From Streptomyces sp. PT12 (GTDB taxonomy: Bacteria; Actinomycetota; Actinomycetes; Streptomycetales; Streptomycetaceae): a stretch of 64,000 nucleotides of DNA. The stretch spans positions 1 to 64,000 of the forward strand of contig NZ_QEST01000079.1 in the NCBI RefSeq assembly GCF_003311645.1, read 5' to 3'. The position numbers and the translations under genes are program-made. The notes below the pieces were generated by a model. That model was not told the origin of the DNA. It made no database searches and worked only from the letters and a program-made list of their open reading frames with translations. This document shows, one piece after another, positions 45,837 through 52,728 of this stretch (its first letter is position 1; every line of letters starts with the position of its first letter).

Positions 45837-46491
45837 CGAGCCGCAGATCCTGCGGGCGCTCGTCATCAACCTCAAGGCGCGCAAGTACGAGGTCGACACC
45901 GCGGCCGACGGCGCTTCGGCCCTGCGCCTCGCGGCCGACCGGCACCCCGATGTGATCATCCTCGACCTCGGGCTGCCCGACATGGACGGCGTCCGGGTCA
46001 TCACCGGCATCCGCGGCTGGACCCGGGTGCCGATCATCGTCCTCTCCGCCCGCCACACCTCGGACGAGAAGGTCGAGGCGCTCGACGCGGGCGCGGACGA
46101 CTACGTGACCAAGCCGTTCGGCATGGACGAGCTGCTGGCCAGGCTCCGCGCCGCGGTGCGCCGCGCCGAGCCGAGCGCCGCCGAGGACGAGGCGGTCGTG
46201 GACATCGGCGGCTTCACCATCGACCTCGCGGCCAAGAAGGTCCACCGCGACGGGCGCGACATCCGCCTCACCCCGACCGAGTGGCACCTGCTCGAGGTGC
46301 TGATCCGCAACACAGGCCGCCTCGTCAGCCAGAAGCAGCTGCTCCAGGAGGTGTGGGGCCCGTCCTACGGCACCGAGACGAACTATCTGCGGGTCTACAT
46401 GGCGCAGCTGCGCCGCAAGCTCGAGGCCGACCCCTCGGCGCCGCGCCACCTGATCACGGAGCCCGGCATGGGATACCGGTTCGAGCGCTGA
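45811..46491 (+). CDS. kdpE: KdpE response regulator
   Basis: A 226-residue OmpR-family regulator that activates kdpFABC. The receiver has VLVVDDEPQILRAL, the acceptor aspartate in VIILDLGLPDMDG and the lysine in YVTKPFGMDE. The DNA-binding domain has IRLTPTEWHLLEVLIRN and TNYLRVYMAQLRRKLE. The start overlaps the end of kdpD by 26 bp, which ties their synthesis together. The target is expected to be upstream of the kdp leader at 38504-38626. Confidence 0.95.
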   Translation: MHRVLVVDDEPQILRALVINLKARKYEVDTAADGASALRLAADRHPDVIILDLGLPDMDGVRVITGIRGWTRVPIIVLSARHTSDEKVEALDAGADDYVTKPFGMDELLARLRAAVRRAEPSAAEDEAVVDIGGFTIDLAAKKVHRDGRDIRLTPTEWHLLEVLIRNTGRLVSQKQLLQEVWGPSYGTETNYLRVYMAQLRRKLEADPSAPRHLITEPGMGYRFER

Positions 46492-46546
46492 TCGGGATCC
46501 GCCCGAGCGGGACCCCCGCCGGGCGCGCCCACGTTACGCTGATGGC

Positions 46547-46957
46547 ATGAGTGCCGATGGTGGCTCGGGGGCCCGGAAGCGCGGGGGCCGCCTGTGGCGG
46601 CTCCTGGGGCGGAGCGGCCCCGGCGATGGCGGGGATCTCAGCGCGGCGGACGAGCCTCCCGATGCGGGCTGCACCCGGATCAGGGACTGCGGCGAGGGAC
46701 CTGCCGGTCGCCCCGTGGTCCGGGTGACCGGTACGCTGCGCACCGTGACCGAGCGGGCGGTGGCGGGCCTGCCCGCGCTCCAGGCCGAGCTGGACGACGG
46801 CAGCGCCTCGCTCCAGGTGGTCTGGCTGGGGCGGCGCGCCATCGCCGGCATCGAGCCGGGGCGTTCCATCGTCGCCTCAGGGCGGGTCACGGTGACGCAC
46901 GGCAGGCCGGTGTTGTTCAATCCCCGTTACCAGCTGCAACCCCGTGGACAGGAGTAG
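46547..46957 (+). CDS. OB-fold nucleic-acid-binding domain protein
   Basis: A 136-residue protein. A basic start (ARKRGGRLWRLLGR) and an acidic linker lead to an OB-fold like the RecG/tRNA-anticodon type: VVRVTGTLRTVTERAVAGLP, LQAELDDGSASLQVVWLGRR, GIEPGRSIVASGRVTV. The conserved VWLGRR and GR-V positions fit the family usually found before DUF3159 in actinobacteria. The function is unknown, and nucleic-acid binding is inferred from the fold. ATG 46547 is first in frame. The DUF3159 gene begins 4 bp after its stop. Confidence 0.85.
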   Translation: MSADGGSGARKRGGRLWRLLGRSGPGDGGDLSAADEPPDAGCTRIRDCGEGPAGRPVVRVTGTLRTVTERAVAGLPALQAELDDGSASLQVVWLGRRAIAGIEPGRSIVASGRVTVTHGRPVLFNPRYQLQPRGQE

Positions 46958-46961
46958 CCAG

Positions 46962-47783
46962 GTGAACCCACCGGAGCGCCGTGCGGACGAGGCAGGCCCC
47001 CCCGAGGTGGACGAGGCGGCGACGCGCGAGGCGTTCTTCGAGGCGTTCGGCGGCGTCCGCGGCATGGTGGAGACCACGGTCCCCGGGCTGGTCTTCGTGC
47101 TGAGCTACACGATCAACCGCAGCATCAACGTCTCGGCCGTCGCGGCCCTCAGCCTCTCCGCCGTGCTCCTGGTCGCGCGCCTCGCGCGGCGGGACACCGC
47201 CAAGCACGCGTTCGGCGGGATCTTCGGCGTCGGCTTCGGCGCCCTCTTCGCGATGATGTCCGGCGACGCGAAGAACTTCTACCTCCCCGGCATGCTCTAC
47301 ACCCTGGGCCTCGGCGTCGCCTATGTGGTCACCTCGCTGGCCGGGGTGCCGCTGCTCGGCGTGGTCCTGGGCCCCGTGTTCAAGGAGAACCTCTCCTGGC
47401 GCACCCGCAACCCAGGGCGCAAGGCGGCCTACACCAAGGCAAGTTACGTGTGGGGCGCGATCCTGCTCGGCAAGTCGGCGATCACCTTCCCCATCTACTT
47501 CTGGGGCGACGCCACCCAGCTCGGCTGGCTCCGCGTGGCCCTGGGCATCCCGCCGTTCCTGCTGGCCGTCTACCTCACATGGATCATCCTGGTGAAGGCG
47601 CCCGCCCCGATCGATGTGATCGCGGAGTGGGAGGAGCGCGAGAGGGCCAAGGAGGCCGCGAAAAAACGGGCGAAGGAAGCGGCGGAGGAAGCCGGGCAGA
47701 AGGCCGCCAGGGGCGCGGCGGCGGCCGAGGCGGGCCCGCCCGACGGCGAGAAGGACCGGCTCGGCTCACGCACCTCCGACTGA
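46962..47783 (+). CDS. DUF3159 integral membrane protein
   Basis: A 273-residue membrane protein of the actinobacterial DUF3159 family. Five or six helices run from residue about 40 to 215 (PGLVFVLSYTINRSINVSAV, FGGIFGVGFGALFAMMSG, WLRVALGIPPFLLAVYL). The last 55 residues are a charged helical tail (EEAGQKAARGAAA). The function is unknown. GTG 46962 has AGGAG eight bases upstream; GTG 46944 lies inside the OB gene. It lies next to the TrkA pair on the other strand, so a link to potassium is by position only. Confidence 0.85.
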   Translation: MNPPERRADEAGPPEVDEAATREAFFEAFGGVRGMVETTVPGLVFVLSYTINRSINVSAVAALSLSAVLLVARLARRDTAKHAFGGIFGVGFGALFAMMSGDAKNFYLPGMLYTLGLGVAYVVTSLAGVPLLGVVLGPVFKENLSWRTRNPGRKAAYTKASYVWGAILLGKSAITFPIYFWGDATQLGWLRVALGIPPFLLAVYLTWIILVKAPAPIDVIAEWEERERAKEAAKKRAKEAAEEAGQKAARGAAAAEAGPPDGEKDRLGSRTSD

Positions 47784-47807
47784 CGCCTGAACGCCTTACG
47801 CCTCTGA

Positions 47808-47841
47808 ACGCCTGACGCCCCGCCCGCGCGGCCTCAGGCGT
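47808..47841. terminator. Hairpin between convergent DUF3159 and TrkA genes
   Basis: ACGCCTGA (47808-47815) pairs with TCAGGCGT (47834-47841) with an 18-base loop. The right arm lies at the TrkA stop, so it can serve both strands. The 10-mer CTGAACGCCT is repeated at 47787-47796 and 47804-47813. Confidence 0.45.
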
Positions 47842-48514
47842 CCTCGTCGCCGCCCCGGCGCGGCGACAGCAGCTTCTCCAGCTGCGCCTCCCGCGCCGGC
47901 GCGGCCACGAACAGCAGCTCGTCGCCCGCCTCAAGGGCGTCGTCGGGATCGGGAATCAGCACCCGCGCGCCCCTGATGATGGTGACGAGCGCGGTGTCCT
48001 GCGGCCACGCCACCTCGCCCACGCGCGTGCCGACCAGACCGGCGCCATCGGGCAGGGTCATCTCCACGAGGTTCGCCTCGCCCTGGCTGAAGCGCAGCAG
48101 CCGCACCAGGTCGCCGATGCTCACGGCCTCCTCGACCAGCGCGGACATCAGCCGCGGCGTGGAGACGGCCACATCGACGCCCCACGCGTCGTTGAACAGC
48201 CATTCGTTCTTGGGGTGGTTGATCCGGGCGACCACGCGGGGCACCCCGAACTCGGTCTTCGCGAGCAGCGACACCACGAGGTTCACCTTGTCGTCGCCGC
48301 TGGCCGCGATCACCACCTGGCAGCGCTCCAGGGCGGCCTCGTCCAGCGTGGCGATCTCGCACGCGTCGGCGAGCAGCCACTCCGCCTCGGGCACCCGCTC
48401 GACCGAGACGGCGCCCGGCGCCTTGTCGATGAGTAGCACCTCGTGCCCGTTCTCCAGCAGCTCCGCCGCGATGGAGCGGCCCACCGCGCCGGCTCCCGCG
48501 ATCACGACTCTCAT
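47834..48514 (-). CDS. TrkA-family K+ uptake regulatory protein (second of pair)
   Basis: A 226-residue RCK protein. An NAD(H)-binding Rossmann domain (MRVVIAGAGAVGRSIAAEL, acidic end LLIDKAPG) is followed by a C-terminal TrkA-C domain (LVGTRVGEVAWPQDTALVTI). In Trk and Ktr systems such proteins gate a membrane K+ transporter in response to nucleotides. Its start overlaps the stop of the upstream trkA copy by four bases (ATGA), so the two form an operon. No TrkH is beside them; the nearest transporter is the KimA-like permease, transcribed divergently. Confidence 0.9.
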   Translation of the reverse strand: MRVVIAGAGAVGRSIAAELLENGHEVLLIDKAPGAVSVERVPEAEWLLADACEIATLDEAALERCQVVIAASGDDKVNLVVSLLAKTEFGVPRVVARINHPKNEWLFNDAWGVDVAVSTPRLMSALVEEAVSIGDLVRLLRFSQGEANLVEMTLPDGAGLVGTRVGEVAWPQDTALVTIIRGARVLIPDPDDALEAGDELLFVAAPAREAQLEKLLSPRRGGDEDA

Positions 48515-49176
48515 CGGGGCTCCTCGGGGCCGAGCATGCACGCCGCCTCCACCTCGGCCACCCGGTCGCCGTACATCATCACGTGCACCAGGTCGCCCTC
48601 CTGCAACACCGTTCGCGCGGTGGGCAGTATCGCCTCGCCCATCCGGGTCATGAACGCCACCCGCACCCCGGTGCGCTCCTGGAAGGCGCTCACGGTGTGG
48701 CCGAGCCACGCCGCGGCCACATGGACCTCGGACAGCTGCACCCCGCCGCTGGGGTCGCGCCACAGCGGCTCGGCGCCCGCGGGCAGCAGCCGCCGCAGCA
48801 TCTGGTCGGCGGTCCAGCGGACCGTGGCCACGGTGGGGATGCCGAGGCGCTCGTACACCTCGGCGCGGCGGGGGTCGTAGATGCGCGCGGTGACGTTCTC
48901 CACGCCGAAGACCTCGCGGGCGACGCGGGCCGCGATGATGTTGGAGTTGTCGCCGCTGCTGACGGCGGCGAACGCGCCCGCGTCCTTCAACCCGGCCTCG
49001 TTCAACGTGTCACGGTCGAAGCCGAGTCCGGTCACCCTGCGGCCGCCGAAGCGCGAGCCGAGGCGGCGGAACGCGGTCGGGTCCCGGTCGATGACCGCGA
49101 CGGAGTGGCCGCGTTCCTCCAGGCTCTGGGCCAAGGTCGCGCCGACCCGTCCGCAGCCCATGATCACGATGTGCAT
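48511..49176 (-). CDS. TrkA-family K+ uptake regulatory protein (first of pair)
   Basis: A 221-residue RCK protein with Rossmann domain HIVIMGCGRVGATLAQSLEE and the NAD ribose-binding VAVIDRDP. A C-terminal TrkA-C-like half follows (GGVQLSEVHVAAAWLGHTV), with a hydrophobic MTRMGEAILPTARTVLQEGD end. It is the first gene of the pair, starting 83 bp upstream of the divergent permease gene. A paralogous pair like this suggests a hetero-oligomeric gating ring. ATG 49176 is the first in frame. Confidence 0.9.
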   Translation of the reverse strand: MHIVIMGCGRVGATLAQSLEERGHSVAVIDRDPTAFRRLGSRFGGRRVTGLGFDRDTLNEAGLKDAGAFAAVSSGDNSNIIAARVAREVFGVENVTARIYDPRRAEVYERLGIPTVATVRWTADQMLRRLLPAGAEPLWRDPSGGVQLSEVHVAAAWLGHTVSAFQERTGVRVAFMTRMGEAILPTARTVLQEGDLVHVMMYGDRVAEVEAACMLGPEEPR

Positions 49177-49259
49177 AGGTCTCCTTCGGTGCGGACCACG
49201 CTACCGGGCAGGTCATCGGCTGTCCGTTTCAGGGGCGGGTCCGGCGTACGGTGTGCCCC

Positions 49260-51278
49260 ATGGACCACCCCAAGCGCCTGCTGCTGGGCCGCGCCCTGCG
49301 CAGCGACGCGCTCAGGGACACGCTGCTCCGCAAGCGCATCGCCCTGCCCGTCTTCGCCTCCGACCCGCTCTCCTCGGTCGCGTACGCCCCCGGCGAGGTG
49401 TTGCTCATACTGTCCATCGCGGGGCTCGCCGCCTATCACCACAGCGTGTGGATCACGGTGGCCGTCGTGATCCTGATGATCACCGTGGTCGCCTCCTACC
49501 GGCAGACCGTGCATGCCTACCCGGGCGGCGGGGGCGCGTACGCCGTCGTCTCCACCAACTTCGGGCGCCGGGCGGGCCTCACGGTCGGCAGCGCGCTCCT
49601 CGTCGACTACGTCCTGACCGTGGCCGTGTCCGTCTCGGCGGGCGTGGACAACCTCGGCTCCGCGGTGGGCGTCGTCGAGAACAACGAGGTCGCCTCGGCG
49701 CTCGTCGTCATCCTCGCCCTCGCGCTGCTGAACCTCAGGGGCGTCAAGGAGTCGGGCACCCTCTTCGCCATCCCCACCTACGCGTTCGTCGTCGGCGTGC
49801 TGCTGACCGTCGCGTGGGGCGGGCTCAAGGTGCTGATGGGCGACACGATGCGCGCGCCCTCGGCCGACTTCGACATCGTCCCCGAACAGACCGATCTGTC
49901 GTCCCTGGCCACGGCGTTCCTGCTGCTGCGGGCGTTCTCCTCGGGCTGCGCGGCGCTCACCGGGGTCGAGGCGATCAGCAACGGCGTTCCCGCGTTCCGC
50001 GAGCCCAAGGGCCGCAACGCCGCGGGCACGCTCGCCATCATGGGCACGCTGGCCAGCGTGATGTTCCTCGGCATCATGGCGCTCGCGCTGCACACCCATG
50101 TGCGGGTGGCGGAGGACCCGGCGAGGGACCTGATCGTGGACGGGGAGCCCGCGGGGCAGGGCTTCCACCAGGACCCGGTGATCGCCCAGGTCGGCGAGGC
50201 GGTGTTCGGCAGCGGGTCGCTCGCGTTCTACGGCCTGGCCGCGGTGACCGCGATGATCCTCTTCCTGGCCGCCAACACCGCGTTCAACGGCTTCCCCGTG
50301 CTGGGCTCGATCCTGGGCCAGGACCGCTTCCTGCCACGGCAGTTGCACACGCGCGGCGACCGGCTGGCGTTCAGCAACGGCATCGCGCTGCTCACGCTGC
50401 TCGCGGCGCTGCTCGTCATCGCGTTCCGCGCCAATGTCAACCAGCTGATCCAGCTCTACATCGTGGGCGTGTTCGTCTCGTTCACCTTCAGCCAGACCGG
50501 GATGGTCAAGCACTGGAACCAGCTGCTGGCCGACGAGCGCGACCCGGCCGCCCGCCGCCGCATGCACAGGGCCCGCGCGCTCAACGGCTTCGGCGCCGCG
50601 CTGTGCGCCAGCGTGCTGGTGATCGTGCTGTTCACCAAGTTCTCCCATGGCGCCTGGGTCTCGCTGGTCGGCATGGCCCTCTTCTACGCGGTGATGACCG
50701 GCATCAGGCGCCACTACGACGCGGTCGCCGGCGAGCTGGCGCTCGATGTGCCCGAGGAGGAGCTGGACGTGCGCCCCTCCCAGGTCCACGCCGTCGTGCT
50801 GGTCTCCCAGATCCACAAGCCGACGATGCGCGCCCTCGCCTATGCCAAGCTGCTGCGCTCCGACAGCCTGGTCGCCGTCACGATCGACGTGGACCCCGAG
50901 GACACCAGGAAGCTCAAGGCCGAGTGGGAGCAACGGCGCGTCGACGTCCCGCTCCAGGTGCTCGACGCGCCCTACCGCGAGGTCACGCACCCCGTCGTCG
51001 CCCATGTCAAGGAGCTGCGCCGCGCCCACCCGCGCGACGTGGTGAGCGTGATCATCCCCGAGTACGTCGTCGGCCACTGGTACGAGGCGCTGCTGCACAA
51101 CCAGAGCGCGCTGCGCCTCAAGGCCAGGCTGCTGCTGACCCCCGGCGTCACCGTGACCTCGGTGCCCTGGCAGCTCGCCTCGGCGGAGAACGCCCGCAGG
51201 CGGCACAGGCGCCGCCACGAGCGCCACGGCCCCAGGCGCGTCCGGCGCGGGGTGAGGCACGGGGCGCGCCGGCCGTAG
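49260..51278 (+). CDS. APC-superfamily permease, KimA-like potassium importer
   Basis: A 672-residue permease. About 12 membrane helices fill residues 25-480, starting with FASDPLSSVAYAPGEVLL, the motif shared with the KimA (YdaO) H+/K+ symporter group, and AYPGGGGAYAVVSTN. A cytoplasmic C-terminal domain of about 180 residues follows (VHAVVLVSQIHKPTMRAL). In Bacillus KimA this region senses c-di-AMP, and here the binding is inferred. ATG 49260 is chosen where homology begins. It is divergent from the two trkA genes, so potassium uptake is the likely substrate. Confidence 0.82.
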   Translation: MDHPKRLLLGRALRSDALRDTLLRKRIALPVFASDPLSSVAYAPGEVLLILSIAGLAAYHHSVWITVAVVILMITVVASYRQTVHAYPGGGGAYAVVSTNFGRRAGLTVGSALLVDYVLTVAVSVSAGVDNLGSAVGVVENNEVASALVVILALALLNLRGVKESGTLFAIPTYAFVVGVLLTVAWGGLKVLMGDTMRAPSADFDIVPEQTDLSSLATAFLLLRAFSSGCAALTGVEAISNGVPAFREPKGRNAAGTLAIMGTLASVMFLGIMALALHTHVRVAEDPARDLIVDGEPAGQGFHQDPVIAQVGEAVFGSGSLAFYGLAAVTAMILFLAANTAFNGFPVLGSILGQDRFLPRQLHTRGDRLAFSNGIALLTLLAALLVIAFRANVNQLIQLYIVGVFVSFTFSQTGMVKHWNQLLADERDPAARRRMHRARALNGFGAALCASVLVIVLFTKFSHGAWVSLVGMALFYAVMTGIRRHYDAVAGELALDVPEEELDVRPSQVHAVVLVSQIHKPTMRALAYAKLLRSDSLVAVTIDVDPEDTRKLKAEWEQRRVDVPLQVLDAPYREVTHPVVAHVKELRRAHPRDVVSVIIPEYVVGHWYEALLHNQSALRLKARLLLTPGVTVTSVPWQLASAENARRRHRRRHERHGPRRVRRGVRHGARRP

Positions 51279-51327
51279 ACTGGAAGGCCGTGGTTTTCCC
51301 CGAACGATCCCCCTGGAGCGCCGCCTG

Positions 51328-52692
51328 ATGGCCAGCGACACATCGACGACCGAGGTGGCCTCCCTGGTGGGCCAGGAGTACGAGGTCGAGGTGGGCCCGG
51401 TGGCGCACGGCGGGCACTGCGTGGCTCGCACCGCCGAGGGCCGCGTCCTCTTCGTGCGCCATACGCTGCCGGGGGAGCGCGTGGTCGCCCGGGTCACCGA
51501 GGGGCACGCGGGCGCGCGGTTCCTGCGCGCCGACGCGGTGCGCGTGCTGACCGCGTCGAAGGACCGCGTCCCGGCGCCCTGTCCCTTCTCCGGCCCAGGG
51601 CGCTGCGGTGGCTGCGACTGGCAGCATGTGAAGCCGGGCGCCCAGCGGCGGCTCAAGGGCGAGGTGCTGACCGAGCAGCTGCGCGCGCTCGCCGGGCTGA
51701 CGCCGCAGGAGGCGGGCTGGGACGGCACGGTCGAGCCCGCCCCCGGGGACAAGGTCCCCGCGGGCCAGGTGCCAGCCTGGCGCACCCGGGTGCAGTACGC
51801 GGTGGACGACGAGGGCAGGGCGGGGCTGCGCCGCCACCGCTCGCACGAGGTGGAGCCCGTCGACCGCTGCCTGATCGCCGCCGACGAGGTCACCGAGCTC
51901 GGCGTCGAAGGCCGCTCCTGGCCCGGCATCGCCACCGTGGAGGCCGCGGCGGCGACCGGATCGAGCGACCGGATGGTGGTGCTGACCCCGCGGCCAGGTG
52001 GCCGGCTGCCGCTGGTGGCTCTGGAGCGGCCGGTGTCCGTGATGCGCGCGGAGGAGAGCCGGGGGCGTGGCGGCGAGCAGCAGGTGCACCGGGTCCACGG
52101 CCGTGCGTTCCTGCGGGAGCGTGCCGACGGGCGCACCTGGCGGGTGTCGGGCGGCGGCTTCTGGCAGGGGCACCGCGAGGCCGCGGGCCTGCTGGTGGAC
52201 GCGGTGATGCGCGGGCTGACGCCGCGCAAGGGCGAGATGGCGCTCGATCTCTACTGCGGCGCCGGCCTGTTCGCGGGTGCGCTGGCCGACCGGGTGGGGG
52301 AGGGCGGCGCGGTCCTCGGGATCGAGGCGTCGGCACGGGCCGTGCGGGACGCCAGGCACAATCTCGCCGATTTTCCGCGGGTGCGCGTCGAACAGGGGCC
52401 CGTGGCACGGGTGCTCCCCAGGACCGGTATCACCCGGGCCGACCTGGTTGTCCTGGATCCGCCGCGGGCCGGGGCGGGGCACGAGGTCGTGCGGCGGATC
52501 GCGTCGCTCGGCGCGCGTCGGGTGGCGTATGTGGCGTGCGACCCGGCGGCGCTGGCCCGTGACCTGGCCCATTTCCGCGCGGCGGGCTACGCGCCGCGCT
52601 TCCTGCGGGCGTTCGACCTCTTCCCGATGACCCAGCACCTGGAGTGTGTGGCCATTCTTCAGCCCATGAGGGAGCGCGCTTCCGGGCAGTAG
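51328..52692 (+). CDS. TRAM-domain class I SAM-dependent RNA methyltransferase
   Basis: A 454-residue TrmA/RlmD-family (RNA uracil-C5 methyltransferase) enzyme. An N-terminal TRAM RNA-binding domain (EYEVEVGPVAHGGHCVART, LPGERVVARV) precedes an iron-sulfur cysteine cluster (CPFSGPGRCGGCDWQH). The SAM-binding part has LDLYCGAGLFAGALA (near residue 305). The catalytic region reads YVACDPAALARDLAHF, with the cysteine nucleophile, and the end has LFPMTQHLECVAI. ATG 51328 is about 50 bp after the permease. This family usually lies here in actinomycetes. The rRNA or tRNA target is not known. Confidence 0.9.
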   Translation: MASDTSTTEVASLVGQEYEVEVGPVAHGGHCVARTAEGRVLFVRHTLPGERVVARVTEGHAGARFLRADAVRVLTASKDRVPAPCPFSGPGRCGGCDWQHVKPGAQRRLKGEVLTEQLRALAGLTPQEAGWDGTVEPAPGDKVPAGQVPAWRTRVQYAVDDEGRAGLRRHRSHEVEPVDRCLIAADEVTELGVEGRSWPGIATVEAAAATGSSDRMVVLTPRPGGRLPLVALERPVSVMRAEESRGRGGEQQVHRVHGRAFLRERADGRTWRVSGGGFWQGHREAAGLLVDAVMRGLTPRKGEMALDLYCGAGLFAGALADRVGEGGAVLGIEASARAVRDARHNLADFPRVRVEQGPVARVLPRTGITRADLVVLDPPRAGAGHEVVRRIASLGARRVAYVACDPAALARDLAHFRAAGYAPRFLRAFDLFPMTQHLECVAILQPMRERASGQ

Positions 52693-52728
52693 AGTGGGGA
52701 GCCACGGCATCGGCGGTGGGGGTTTCCC

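Noticed and set aside
47787-47813. CTGAACGCCT direct repeat near the DUF3159 stop
   Set aside because: Two copies of 10 bp in GC-rich DNA are not remarkable, and it is part of a probable terminator.
49177-49259. Possible ydaO c-di-AMP riboswitch before the KimA-like gene
   Set aside because: Only 83 bp separate the trkA and permease starts, too short, and no such motif was seen.
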